Below are positions 1 to 8,123 of a stretch of DNA of 64,000 nt, in pieces. A program made the position numbers and the translations under genes. Location: contig NZ_JACHIJ010000003.1 in NCBI RefSeq assembly GCF_014203115.1, positions 648,501 to 712,500 of the forward strand. The letters run 5' to 3'. This stretch comes from Afipia massiliensis (lineage in GTDB: Bacteria; Pseudomonadota; Alphaproteobacteria; Rhizobiales; Xanthobacteraceae). Each line of letters opens with the position of its first letter. Within the stretch, counting starts at the first letter, position 1. A model generated the notes under the pieces. The model was not told the origin of the DNA. It ran no database searches and saw only the letters and a list, made by a program, of their open reading frames with translations.

Positions 1-363
1 CTGGTCGAGGAAATCGGCAAGCTGCTGAAGGACTCCGCATCGGGTTTGAGTTCGGCGTTGCCCAGTCCGGGAAAGGCGTTCGACGGGCTGAACTCCAGCG
101 CCAAGGATGCAACGGACAGCCTGAAGCGGATCGCGCCCCTGTCGGGCCAGTCGATGGCCAGCGGGCGCACGCTTTGTCCCGCGGCTGCCAACGGCGCCCC
201 CGACTGCAAACGCGCAGCAGACCAGCTCTGCAAGGAAAAAGGTTACGCCGAGGGCAAAAGCGTAGACATCGAATCCACCCAGAAATGCTCGGCAAAAGCG
301 TATTTTTCGGGCCAGGGCGCGTGCCGGACAGAAAATTTCGTCACCAAGGCGGTCTGCCAGTAA
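1..363 (+). CDS. C-terminal part of a cysteine-containing hypothetical protein (5' truncated by window)
   Basis: The reading frame is open from the first base, so the gene begins outside the window; the in-window TTG at 46 need not be the start. About 120 residues are visible. The second half has five spaced cysteines (around the motifs LCPAA, PDCKRA, QLCKEK, QKCSAK, GACRTE and a final AVCQ), which suggests a disulfide-bonded exported protein. I do not recognise the family. It ends 115 bp before the nitronate monooxygenase gene on the same strand, with no clear terminator between them. Confidence 0.6.
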   Translation: MVEEIGKLLKDSASGLSSALPSPGKAFDGLNSSAKDATDSLKRIAPLSGQSMASGRTLCPAAANGAPDCKRAADQLCKEKGYAEGKSVDIESTQKCSAKAYFSGQGACRTENFVTKAVCQ

Positions 364-478
364 ACGCAAGCCCCTTTCAAGAAATCGCTGTAGCCCCTAA
401 GACCGTGGCACATTTGCCGCAGCGCGGACGCGCGCCTGACGATTCAGTTGATGGTTCAGTCTTGAAGAGGATTTTCTG

Positions 479-1447
479 ATGTCGATGCCTGCCTTGTTCA
501 AAGGTCGCCTTTCGATTCCGGCGATCGGTTCACCGTTGTTCATCGTGTCGGGCCCGGATCTTGTGATCGCCCAATGCAAGGCCGGAATCGTCGGTTCGTT
601 TCCGGCATTGAATGCGCGCCCTGCTGCGTTGCTGGATGAATGGCTGCACCGGATCAAGGAAGAACTCGCGGCGCACGACAAGGCGCATCCCGATCGCCTC
701 TCGGCGCCGTTCGCGGTCAACCAGATCGTGCACAAATCCAACAACCGCCTCGATCAGGATCTCGCCGTCTGCGAGAAGCACAAGGTGCCGATGGTGATCA
801 CCTCGCTCGGCGCGCGTGAGGAATTGAACCAGGCGGTGCATGCCTGGGGCGGCATCACGTTTCATGACGTCATCAACCAGAAGTTCGCGCACAAGGCTGT
901 CGAGAAGGGCGCGGATGGTCTCGTGCTGGTGGCCGCCGGCGCGGGCGGCCATGCCGGCGCGATCTCGCCGTTCGCATTCGTGGCGGAGACCCGCCAATGG
1001 TTCGATGGCCCCATCGCATTGTCCGGCGCAATCGGACATGGCCGCGCCATCCGCGCGGCGCGCGTGCTGGGCGCCGACTTCGCCTATATCGGTTCGGCGT
1101 TCATCGCCACCCAGGAAGCCAACGCGCCTGAAAACTACAAGGGCATGATCGCTGCATCCTCGGCCGACGACATTGTCTATTCGAACCTGTTCACCGGGGT
1201 GCACGGCAACTATCTCAAGCCGTCGATCGTGGCTGCCGGGATGGATCCGGACAATCTGCCGGTGTCCGATCCTTCGAAGATGAATTTCGGTACCGATGCC
1301 AGCGGCGAGCGCAACAAGCCGAAGGCCTGGAAGGAAATCTGGGGCAGCGGACAGGGCATCGGAAGCGTCGACAAGGTGCTGCCGGTCGCAGAACTGGTGG
1401 CGCGCTTCAAGAAAGAATACGAGGCTGCAGCCGACGCGCCGCTCTAG
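479..1447 (+). CDS. Nitronate monooxygenase (2-nitropropane dioxygenase family)
   Basis: A 322-residue FMN-dependent TIM-barrel enzyme expected to oxidise alkyl nitronates to carbonyl compounds and nitrite in the cytoplasm. Family features include the N-terminal PAIGSPLFIVSGPDLV segment, the glycine-rich AAGAGGHAG phosphate-binding stretch near residue 155, and the later LSGAIGHGRAIRAARVLGAD strand and helix that holds FMN phosphate. Length is normal for the class. The thioesterase-fold gene follows after 18 bp, so the two are probably co-transcribed. Some family members act as enoyl reductases rather than nitronate oxidases, so the substrate is uncertain. Confidence 0.85.
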   Translation: MSMPALFKGRLSIPAIGSPLFIVSGPDLVIAQCKAGIVGSFPALNARPAALLDEWLHRIKEELAAHDKAHPDRLSAPFAVNQIVHKSNNRLDQDLAVCEKHKVPMVITSLGAREELNQAVHAWGGITFHDVINQKFAHKAVEKGADGLVLVAAGAGGHAGAISPFAFVAETRQWFDGPIALSGAIGHGRAIRAARVLGADFAYIGSAFIATQEANAPENYKGMIAASSADDIVYSNLFTGVHGNYLKPSIVAAGMDPDNLPVSDPSKMNFGTDASGERNKPKAWKEIWGSGQGIGSVDKVLPVAELVARFKKEYEAAADAPL

Positions 1448-1465
1448 AGCCAGACGAAGCACATC

Positions 1466-2236
1466 ATGGAAGCCGTCTTTCGCGTCGAAGGCAATCGTGT
1501 GTTCACGAGTGAACATGCTGCGGGTCCATGGGACCCCAGCATGCAGCATGGCGGCGCGCCGTCGTCCCTGATCGTTTGGGCGGCCGAGCGTATTCCATCG
1601 CCTCAGCCGATGCATATCGCGCGGCTGACGGTCGATCTGATGCGCCCGGTGCCGGTTGCTCCGCTCACGATCGAGACCGAGGTGGTGCGTGAGGGCCGCA
1701 AGATCCAGCTCTGCGCGGTGCGTCTTCTGGCGAACGGCGTTGAGGTGGTCCGCGCCACCGTGCTCAAGGTCAGGACGCAGGCGGTGGCGCTGCCCGGCGA
1801 TGTTGTGCCGGAGATGCCGATTGACGTTCCGGGCCCCGAGGCCGGCCGCGAAGAACCGCAAACGTCCAGCAACTTCCTTGGTGGGGTAACGCTGCGCGCG
1901 GTTAAAGGCGGGTTTCTGAAACTGGGGTCGGGCGCCATCTGGTTCCGGCCCGAGCGTCCGATCGTCGAGGGAGCAGCGACCTCGCAAACGATGAAGGCCG
2001 CGCTTGCGGCGGATTGCTCCAACGGCGTCGCGGCGGTGCTGGATTTCAATCGTTGGAGCTTCATCAACGCCGACCTCACGGTGACGTTTGCACGGCCGCC
2101 GTTGGGCGACTGGATCTTGCTGAATTCCGAAATGACCCTGGGTATCGATGGCGCAGGCATTGCCGTCTCGCGTCTCGGCGATGTTCAGGGATATTTCGGC
2201 GGGGCCATTCAGTGTCTCGTGGTCGAGCCCCGTTGA
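1466..2236 (+). CDS. Thioesterase-family (TesB-like double hotdog) protein
   Basis: A 256-residue protein with the layout of acyl-CoA thioesterase-like proteins. There is an N-terminal hotdog half with a GGAPSSLIVWAAER helix (residues about 29-42) and the strand pattern ARLTVDLMRPVPVAPLTIET, and a C-terminal half with DFNRWSFINADLTVTFARPP and a closing GxGxA-type strand. It probably hydrolyses an acyl-CoA, but the substrate cannot be inferred. It lies 18 bp after nitronate monooxygenase and 26 bp before a small exported protein gene, consistent with one transcript. Confidence 0.7.
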   Translation: MEAVFRVEGNRVFTSEHAAGPWDPSMQHGGAPSSLIVWAAERIPSPQPMHIARLTVDLMRPVPVAPLTIETEVVREGRKIQLCAVRLLANGVEVVRATVLKVRTQAVALPGDVVPEMPIDVPGPEAGREEPQTSSNFLGGVTLRAVKGGFLKLGSGAIWFRPERPIVEGAATSQTMKAALAADCSNGVAAVLDFNRWSFINADLTVTFARPPLGDWILLNSEMTLGIDGAGIAVSRLGDVQGYFGGAIQCLVVEPR

Positions 2237-2262
2237 GCCGAACGCGATCGGAGGGTCAACGG

Positions 2263-2700
2263 ATGGGATCGCGCATCGTTTCAGGTTTGAAGATCGCTCT
2301 GGTGTGCCTGCCGCTTGCGGCGCAAAGCGCGTCCGCGACCGGCAATCTCGACTGCTCGATCGATGACAAGCAGTTGAATTTCGAATTCTCCGCGCTGACG
2401 GGCGGGGCGGGCGGCATCGTCCAGATCAATCAGGCCTCGGTCGAAATCAAGGTCGGCGATGACAAGGCGCTGCGGTCGAAGCGCGCGATCGAACTCAAGA
2501 ATATCGAACAGCAATGGATCTACGGCAATGAACTGCGGGTCCGGCTGGGAATTTCGGACGACAAGGGCGAAAATCTCGCCAGTCTCATTCTGATCGGGAC
2601 ATACAGAGCCGACGACGACACCTATGCCGGGCGATATGTTCTGTCGGTCTATCAGTCAGGCGGCGAGAAACAGTTCAAGGGCAGGATGAAATGCGGCTGA
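2263..2700 (+). CDS. Small exported protein of unknown function
   Basis: A 145-residue protein. The ATG at 2263 follows a good GGAGG ribosome site, so longer in-frame starts upstream were rejected. The N-terminus is a signal peptide (GLKIALVCLPLAAQSASA, cleavage near residue 26). The mature part is a beta-rich domain with one cysteine after the signal (LDCSIDD) and one at the very C-terminus (MKCG), probably disulfide-linked. It does not match a family I can name. It is likely the last gene of the nitronate monooxygenase-thioesterase transcript. Confidence 0.6.
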   Translation: MGSRIVSGLKIALVCLPLAAQSASATGNLDCSIDDKQLNFEFSALTGGAGGIVQINQASVEIKVGDDKALRSKRAIELKNIEQQWIYGNELRVRLGISDDKGENLASLILIGTYRADDDTYAGRYVLSVYQSGGEKQFKGRMKCG

Positions 2701-2730
2701 ATGGCCGCTTCCTCCGAGCCTGACGCGCCG

Positions 2731-3099
2731 TCAGTCGGCGACCCGCGTCAGCACGGCCTTGAATGCGAGGCTTGGAAATTCCGTCGCGGTGCCTTCGCAG
2801 ATCGCAAAACCGCCTTTGACGGTTCCGTTGAAATTGATCATGACCTCGTCGAATCCGAACACCGACGGATGACTGGAATCAGGCGTATGCCGAACGCTGG
2901 AAACGCTTCCGGCAAACGATTGGCCGTTCTGAGTGTAGGTTCCGATATATGCGAATGCAGAACTACCGCCCCGGAGCTTTCCGTTTTCAGCGTTGATCAC
3001 CCCTAAGGCTTTGCCCCGCGGGGTCTCAAATTCGACCTTGTACAAACCTTGGAGTAACGGGGCTTCGGGGGCGAGAGGAGAGTTAGCTTGGTGTCCCAT
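2731..3099 (-). CDS. GrlR-like regulatory-domain protein
   Basis: A 122-residue soluble protein resembling the GrlR family, small lipocalin-like beta barrels. In enteropathogens GrlR binds and inhibits the type III secretion activator GrlA. Key segments are GLYKVEFETPRG near the N-terminus, LRGGSSAFAYIGTYTQNG, and FAGSVSSVRHTPDSSHPSVFGFDEV. Similar proteins are common in Bradyrhizobium-type genomes without any LEE island, so a type III role should not be assumed. It is a monocistronic minus-strand gene converging on the 2263-2700 gene, with no strong ribosome site at the start. Confidence 0.6.
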   Translation of the reverse strand: MGHQANSPLAPEAPLLQGLYKVEFETPRGKALGVINAENGKLRGGSSAFAYIGTYTQNGQSFAGSVSSVRHTPDSSHPSVFGFDEVMINFNGTVKGGFAICEGTATEFPSLAFKAVLTRVAD

Positions 3100-3243
3100 G
3101 CGCTGTCATTCCAATATTGCCGCTGAAGTTGGCCTTCAAGCGTGACGTCTTTTGACGTCGACGGTTATTCGTGTTCGCGCAGTCAGTAGAAGCATAATAT
3201 CACCGGAGATACTCGCCGATGGGTCGGACTTTAGATAAAGTCT

Positions 3244-3328
3244 TGGTGCCCCTGGCCGGAATCGAACCAGCACTCCTTGCGGAACTCGATTTTGAGTCGA
3301 GCGCGTCTACCAATTCCGCCACAGGGGC
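3244..3328 (-). tRNA. tRNA-Leu (anticodon CAA)
   Basis: Read on the minus strand this is an 85-nt class II tRNA. It has the acceptor stem GCCCCTG/CAGGGGC, a D-loop with GGCGGAATTGGTAGACGC, an anticodon stem CTCGA/TCGAG around the loop CTCAAAA (anticodon CAA), a long variable arm, the T-arm GGTTCGATTCC, and an encoded 3' CCA. All stems pair, so it should be functional. No integrase or direct repeat lies next to it. Confidence 0.95.
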
Positions 3329-3471
3329 CAACAGGACCGGTGCCCGAGGGCAGGGGTCGTGAAGCGGGCGGAATATAGCTTGCGCGCGGTCGCGGTCAAC
3401 CGCCTGTGATGGGAATGAGCGTCGACAGCGGCCGGTGGGCGAGTTAGGACGCTCCGAACAGGAGATTCCAC

Positions 3472-4014
3472 GTGGCGAGCGACGCGATCTTCAAGCCGGG
3501 ATACACGGGGCGTGTGAGGGATCCGGTTTTTGTTGCTGGAGCGGCCATCGCCTTCATAGCGGCCGACGTCCTTGCGGGCGCATGGTTCTTTCAATTGGTG
3601 CTCGATATCCGGCCTTGTCCGCTGTGCCTTGAGCAGCGTTATGCCTATTATTTGGCTATCCCGCTGGCCGTGCTGATCGCATTTGGAGCCGCCCGTAATG
3701 TCTCGCGCCCGCTTCTGATTGCGGGCCTCGGAGCCCTGGCCGTCATATGGCTCGCCAATGCCGGCCTCGGCGCCTATCACGCCGGCGTCGAGTGGGGCTT
3801 TTGGCAAGGCCCGACCGATTGCAGCGGGCCGATTACTGATCTCGGCGGTGGCGGCAGTCTGCTGGACGGTCTCAACAAGGTGAAAGTGATCCGCTGCGAC
3901 GAAGTGCAGTGGCGCTTTCTCGGACTGTCGCTGGCGGGCTACAACGCGCTGATCTCCCTCGCTCTGGCCGCGCTTGCCTTGCGGGGCATCGGCAAATCGA
4001 TGAAGTCAGCCTGA
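3472..4014 (+). CDS. dsbB: Disulfide bond formation protein B
   Basis: A 180-residue inner-membrane protein with four transmembrane segments. The first redox pair is the CPLC motif (C49, C52) just after TM1. The second pair is C117 and C142 in the periplasmic loop between TM3 and TM4. DsbB-type proteins reoxidise periplasmic DsbA and pass electrons to quinone. The GTG start at 3472 follows the ribosome site AGGAG by a normal spacing. The gene converges on the AbrB-family gene with only 3 bp between stop codons. No dsbA is nearby. Confidence 0.85.
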   Translation: MASDAIFKPGYTGRVRDPVFVAGAAIAFIAADVLAGAWFFQLVLDIRPCPLCLEQRYAYYLAIPLAVLIAFGAARNVSRPLLIAGLGALAVIWLANAGLGAYHAGVEWGFWQGPTDCSGPITDLGGGGSLLDGLNKVKVIRCDEVQWRFLGLSLAGYNALISLALAALALRGIGKSMKSA

Positions 4015-4017
4015 TCG

Positions 4018-5109
4018 CTAGTCGTCGGCATCGACCTGTGGGCGTCCGAACAGATGGACGATGCCCGGCGTCGCGACCGAGACGAAAACAAACCGCGACA
4101 GATGATGTGCACCGACGAAAATCGGATCGATGTGCAGCGTCAATGCCAGCGCCAGCATGGCGTCCATGGCGCCCGGCGCGAAGGCGACCACAATGTCGCC
4201 GAAACGGGCGTTGGTCGTCAGGGTGACAATCGCGACGAAGATTGCCGAAATGACAATGGCCACGGTGAACGATCCAATCGCCGCGGCCATGTAGCTGAGC
4301 AGCGTGCGCGCCGAGATTCGTGCGAACCGCGTGCCGATCAGCGCACCGATGCCGATCAGTGCTGCGGCGTAGGCCCAGCCAGGCAAGCCGCCCTCGATCG
4401 AACCGGTGCCGTGTAGCACGCTGGAGCCGAGCATCGCGCCGAACATCCAGCTCGCCGGAAACTTCAGCAGACGCAGCAGCAGCGACGTCGCCACGCACAC
4501 CGCCGCAAGCACGGCGAGCGCAAGCGGCGTCGCGGGTGCCGCATGCACCGCTTGACCGCCGTGCTGCGCCAGTCCGGACGCGGCGAGGACCAGCGGCAGC
4601 GCCGCAGTCAGAACAATCACGCGCATGGTCTGCACCACTGCGATGCCGGCGACGTCGGCGCGCCGCTCGTTGGCGAGCATGATGATTTGCGACAGCGCGC
4701 CGGGACTGCCGGCGAGCAGGGCGGATGTCCGGTCCCATTTGTGAAAATGCTGGAGATAGTAGCTGCTGCCGAATGTCGCGCAGAAGGTGGACGCCGCGAG
4801 GATCGCGATGCTGACCGGATAGGCCGCCATGTTGGTCAGCATCTGCGGCGAGACCATCGAGCCGAGCGACAGACCGAGGGTCATCAGGATGACGTGAGCC
4901 ATGAGCGGCGGCAGGTCCATCGGCCGCCCCGCAATCGCCGCCGCGCCGACGGCGATCATCGCTCCCGAGATCAATCCGCCGGGCAGCTCCAGCCATTGAA
5001 AGAACGTGCCCCCGGCCAGGCCGATCAGGAGCGTTTCAAACGTGTGCTGGATGTCGCGTGAGGTGACGTGGCGAAAGGCTCGCAGCAGCGTCTGAACGGC
5101 AGGCTTCAT
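4018..5109 (-). CDS. AbrB-family integral membrane protein
   Basis: A 363-residue polytopic membrane protein with about ten hydrophobic segments in two homologous halves, each with a glycine-rich hinge (LPGGLISGAMIAVGAAAIAG in the first; SWMFGAMLGSSVLHG and FAPGAMDAML in the second). This is the arrangement of COG3180, often annotated as putative ammonia monooxygenase or AbrB regulator, although it is neither a DNA-binding protein nor a demonstrated monooxygenase. Transport of a small substrate is the more likely role. It appears to be a single-gene unit. Confidence 0.7.
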   Translation of the reverse strand: MKPAVQTLLRAFRHVTSRDIQHTFETLLIGLAGGTFFQWLELPGGLISGAMIAVGAAAIAGRPMDLPPLMAHVILMTLGLSLGSMVSPQMLTNMAAYPVSIAILAASTFCATFGSSYYLQHFHKWDRTSALLAGSPGALSQIIMLANERRADVAGIAVVQTMRVIVLTAALPLVLAASGLAQHGGQAVHAAPATPLALAVLAAVCVATSLLLRLLKFPASWMFGAMLGSSVLHGTGSIEGGLPGWAYAAALIGIGALIGTRFARISARTLLSYMAAAIGSFTVAIVISAIFVAIVTLTTNARFGDIVVAFAPGAMDAMLALALTLHIDPIFVGAHHLSRFVFVSVATPGIVHLFGRPQVDADD

Positions 5110-5414
5110 GAGGGCGAAATGTGATGAACGAGACGGTCGTTATCACAAATCCCGTGGCGCGCCGCAAATGAAGCAGCGGCATGGCTTACGCACTGTCCAT
5201 GCGTGGCGGGATAAACATTGGAAGCAACCGCCGGCGACGGGTCTCCAGTTGGCGATCCAGCGCGCCTTGCGGGCTTTCGTTCGGTGAACGCGCCGCAGCG
5301 CGAAAGGACCCGGTCCTTCATTATTTTTGCGTGCCATCGGTGGCGGCGCGATTGAATGCAGATCGGCGTCGGCTAGGATGTGCTGCTTTCGATATCCCTT
5401 TTCAGGAGAGTTCG
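5110..5414. other. Intergenic region without a recognised gene
   Basis: A 305-bp divergent spacer between the AbrB-family gene (minus) and the alanine/lysine-rich exported protein gene (plus). It should hold both promoters. I see no convincing tRNA, riboswitch or long inverted repeat. A minus-strand frame of 71 codons crosses it but lacks protein-like composition and a ribosome site. Confidence 0.5.
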
Positions 5415-5939
5415 ATGACAATCCGAGCCAATCTATTTTGCGTGGCACTGCTGACCGGAGCGGCAGGTTTCGCCGCAACGCCGGCGCAGGCCCTGACTGC
5501 CCAGGAATGCAGCGCCAAGTATCAGGCCGCGAAGACCGCGGGCACGCTGGGCGATCAGAAGTGGAATGATTTCCGCAAGGCGCAGTGCGGCGCCGATGCG
5601 AAGCCGGCAGCCGCGACAACGGCTGCTCCCAAGGAATCTCAAAAGGAAGCTCAGAAGGAAGCTCCCAAGGCAGCGCCAAAGGCAGCCGCCGCTCCGAAGG
5701 AAACGCCAAAGGCTGCTGAAGCGCCGAAGCCGGCCGCTGCCCCGGCAGCCGCGGGCGCTGCGGTGTTCCCGAGCGCGGTTGCACCGAAATACTCCAGCGA
5801 GAAGGCGAGCAAGGCACGCATGCACACCTGCGTCGATCAGTACAACGCCAACAAGGCTGCCAATGCCAATGGTGGTCTGAAATGGATCCAGAAGGGCGGC
5901 GGCTACTACAGCGAATGCAACAAGCGGCTGAAAGGCTGA
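5415..5939 (+). CDS. Exported Ala/Pro/Lys-rich low-complexity protein
   Basis: A 174-residue protein starting at ATG 5415 after the ribosome site AGGAGAG. Signal peptide residues 1 to about 26 end at TPAQA. A short domain follows with two cysteines (QECSAKYQAAK, KAQCGAD), then a repetitive segment built from APKE/EAPKA/AAPKP units (about residues 70-125), then a second small domain with two cysteines (HTCVDQYNANKAANANGG, YSECNKRLKG). The flanking domains resemble each other in spacing (Cys, lysine/asparagine helix, Gly-Leu-Lys-Trp, Cys), so it looks like two small motifs joined by a flexible linker, as in many periplasmic proteins of Bradyrhizobium. The function is unknown. Confidence 0.65.
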   Translation: MTIRANLFCVALLTGAAGFAATPAQALTAQECSAKYQAAKTAGTLGDQKWNDFRKAQCGADAKPAAATTAAPKESQKEAQKEAPKAAPKAAAAPKETPKAAEAPKPAAAPAAAGAAVFPSAVAPKYSSEKASKARMHTCVDQYNANKAANANGGLKWIQKGGGYYSECNKRLKG

Positions 5940-6009
5940 CATTGGCAGGCCATCAGCGGATCAGCCGGGCGCCCCGGCTGATTCAGCGCGACGGCAGTCT
6001 GTGTGCGCC

Positions 6010-6804
6010 ATGAAGCGGGTGCTCGTCGCGCTTGCCGTCATTCTCGCCGTCTACGGCGCGATCGCCTATCTGCTGCTGCCGTCATTCTGGCGGCATTATG
6101 AGCACCAGAAAAGACTCGATGGCCTGCCGATGGTGACGGCCACTGCGCAGGGGATTCCTGCCGATCCGATCAATGTCGGGTTGGTCGGATCGTCGAACGA
6201 CGTTCTTTGCGCTATGCGCGAGGCGGGATGGGTTCCCGCCGATCCGATCACATGGCGTTCCTCTCTGGAAATATCGGGCAGCGTGCTGCTCGACCGGCCC
6301 TATCCCAACGCGCCGGTCAGTCCGCTGTTCTACGATGGCCGCCGCGAAGATCTTGCCTTCGAGAAGCCGGTCGGCAAGAGCGCCGACCAGCGGCATCACA
6401 TCCGGTTGTGGATGGTGCTGAAGGATGGCGAAGAAAAGCGCCCGGTCTGGCTCGGCGCGGTGACGTTCGACCACAGCGTGGGATTCAGCCGCTATACCGG
6501 CGCGGTCACGCATCACATCGCACCGGATGTCGATGCCGAGCGGCAGTTGGTCGAAACCGATCTGCAGGCCGCCGGGATGATTGAGGCACGCTACACCGTG
6601 GCCGGGGTCGGCCCGACGCTGCGCGGACGTAATGGCGAGGGCGATCTCTACTACACCGATGGCGAAGTCTGGATGATGCGGCTCGTCGAAGGCTGCATCA
6701 AGCGCACCAAGCCGCCAGTTATCCTCGAGGGGCCGGCCGCGAACCAGCTCAAGGATACAATCTGGAGGAATATCGCCGAGCTTTATCGGCGCTCCCAGCA
6801 ATGA
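6010..6804 (+). CDS. LssY C-terminal domain membrane-anchored protein
   Basis: About 264 residues with one N-terminal transmembrane anchor (VLVALAVILAVYGAIAYLLL) and a large extracytoplasmic domain of the LssY-C type. Characteristic segments are DPINVGLVGSSNDVLCAMREAGW, PVSPLFYDGRREDLAFEKPVG and the HHIRLW strand. LssY was named in Legionella, where it belongs to a secretion-associated locus; its biochemical role is unresolved. An in-frame GTG at 6001 is an alternative start, and neither has a clear ribosome site. The next gene is 76 bp downstream. Confidence 0.7.
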   Translation: MKRVLVALAVILAVYGAIAYLLLPSFWRHYEHQKRLDGLPMVTATAQGIPADPINVGLVGSSNDVLCAMREAGWVPADPITWRSSLEISGSVLLDRPYPNAPVSPLFYDGRREDLAFEKPVGKSADQRHHIRLWMVLKDGEEKRPVWLGAVTFDHSVGFSRYTGAVTHHIAPDVDAERQLVETDLQAAGMIEARYTVAGVGPTLRGRNGEGDLYYTDGEVWMMRLVEGCIKRTKPPVILEGPAANQLKDTIWRNIAELYRRSQQ

Positions 6805-6880
6805 TGCTGCGCCTGTACCGCGATTGACAGCGTCGCGCTGACTTGCGTGATATGCGGCGTGAACCCGCTTCGGAGCCGTC

Positions 6881-7267
6881 ATGATCGCCAGTCTGAGTGT
6901 TATCCTGATCTGTCAATTGATCGGCGAGGTGATCGTCCGGGGTTTGCGTCTGCCGCTGCCGGGGCCGGTGATCGGCCTTGCGCTGCTGTTCGCACTCATG
7001 ATCCTGCGCGATCGTTTCACCGCATTGGCGCGTGGACCGCTGCGCGAAAATGCCGTGGAAGGAACGGCAAAGGGCATGCTGGCGCATCTGTCGCTGCTGT
7101 TTGTGCCGGCGGGTGTCGGCGTGGTCCAGAATCTTGATCTGCTTGCGCAACGCGGCGTCGCCATCGCCCTTGTCCTTGCGGCGTCGGTGGTGGTGACGCT
7201 GCTCGTCACCGCCGGGACGTTCCTGATCATCAGCCGCCTCATGGTGCGGAGGCGTCAGTCGCCATGA
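6881..7267 (+). CDS. lrgA: CidA/LrgA family holin-like protein
   Basis: A 128-residue protein with four hydrophobic helices and the family motifs LICQLIGEVIVRGLRLPLPGPVIGLALL near the N-terminus and SLLFVPAGVGVV in the centre. LrgA/CidA proteins form oligomeric inner-membrane pores with phage-holin-like topology; their roles in Gram-negative bacteria range from lysis control to organic-acid transport. The stop codon overlaps the lrgB start (ATGA at 7264-7267), which indicates translational coupling. Confidence 0.85.
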   Translation: MIASLSVILICQLIGEVIVRGLRLPLPGPVIGLALLFALMILRDRFTALARGPLRENAVEGTAKGMLAHLSLLFVPAGVGVVQNLDLLAQRGVAIALVLAASVVVTLLVTAGTFLIISRLMVRRRQSP

Positions 7268-7986
7268 CGGACAATCCATTCTCGCTGTGGGTCTATCTGT
7301 CACAGACGCCGCTGCTCTGGCTGACGGTCACGCTTGCCGTCTATGCGTTGGCCGACGCTGTATCCCTTGCGACGCATCGCAATCCCCTGATGAATCCGGT
7401 GCTGCATTCGATCTGGGTCATCGGTGTTTTCCTGTATCTCACCGGCACCAGTTACACGACCTATTTTGGCGGCGCGCAGTTCGTCCATTTTCTGCTTGGC
7501 CCCGCGACGGTCGCATTGGCGGTCCCGCTCTACGAGAATCGCAAACTCGTCGCGGCGGCGATCCTGCCGATGCTGGCGGCGCTGCTGGTTGGTTCGGCGA
7601 CCGCAATTGTATCGGTCATGGTGTTCGCCGAAGCCGCCGGGCTGCCGCGGGACATCGTGCTGGCATTGGCGCCGAAGTCCGTCACGGCCGGTGTCGCCAT
7701 GGGCATCAGCGAAATGCTGGGCGCCAACCCGGCCATCACCGTTATTGCGACGGTCCTCACCGGCGTGATGGGCGCCATCGTGGTCACTCCGACAATGAAC
7801 CGGCTGGGTATCACCGATTTCCGGGCGCGCGGTTTTGCAGCCGGCCTAGCGTCGCACGGCATCGGCACCGCGCGGGCGTTTCAGGTCGATGAAGTGGCCG
7901 GCGTGTTCGCAGGCATCGCGATGGGATTGAATGCGCTGGTGACGTCGCTGTTGGTGCCGCTCGCGGCGACGCTGTTGCTGCGGTGA
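7264..7986 (+). CDS. lrgB: CidB/LrgB family membrane protein
   Basis: A 240-residue polytopic protein of the LrgB family, partner of LrgA. Conserved motifs are VEFAE-type helices followed by ALAPKSVTAGVAMGISEMLG and GFAAGLASHGIGTARAFQ. These match the plastid/bacterial LrgB core and the glycolate/pyruvate transport-like branch. The start overlaps the lrgA stop. No regulator of the LytTR type is nearby, so how this pair is controlled is not apparent. Confidence 0.85.
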   Translation: MTDNPFSLWVYLSQTPLLWLTVTLAVYALADAVSLATHRNPLMNPVLHSIWVIGVFLYLTGTSYTTYFGGAQFVHFLLGPATVALAVPLYENRKLVAAAILPMLAALLVGSATAIVSVMVFAEAAGLPRDIVLALAPKSVTAGVAMGISEMLGANPAITVIATVLTGVMGAIVVTPTMNRLGITDFRARGFAAGLASHGIGTARAFQVDEVAGVFAGIAMGLNALVTSLLVPLAATLLLR

Positions 7987-8123
7987 GCGATCACCGTTTT
8001 AAACAGCCGCTTTGTTGCGCAGCGCAACTCATCGGCGTGATGATTTCGAGATATTCGCAATGTAGCATCCCGAGGTGACAACAATCCGGCGGTTCAATCA
8101 GCCGGTCACATGGGAGTGCAACA

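Noticed and set aside
530..1987. 485-codon minus-strand open frame
   Set aside because: It lies entirely antisense to nitronate monooxygenase and the thioesterase gene, and its composition (Arg/His/Gly-rich, no hydrophobic core pattern) is the usual high-GC shadow.
3244..3328. tRNA-Leu as an integration site
   Set aside because: No integrase gene, no repeated tRNA 3' end, and both flanks carry ordinary core-type genes.
5625..5760. CRISPR-like or tandem DNA repeat
   Set aside because: The repetition is of short codon units for APKE/EAPKA within a coding frame, without regular spacers.
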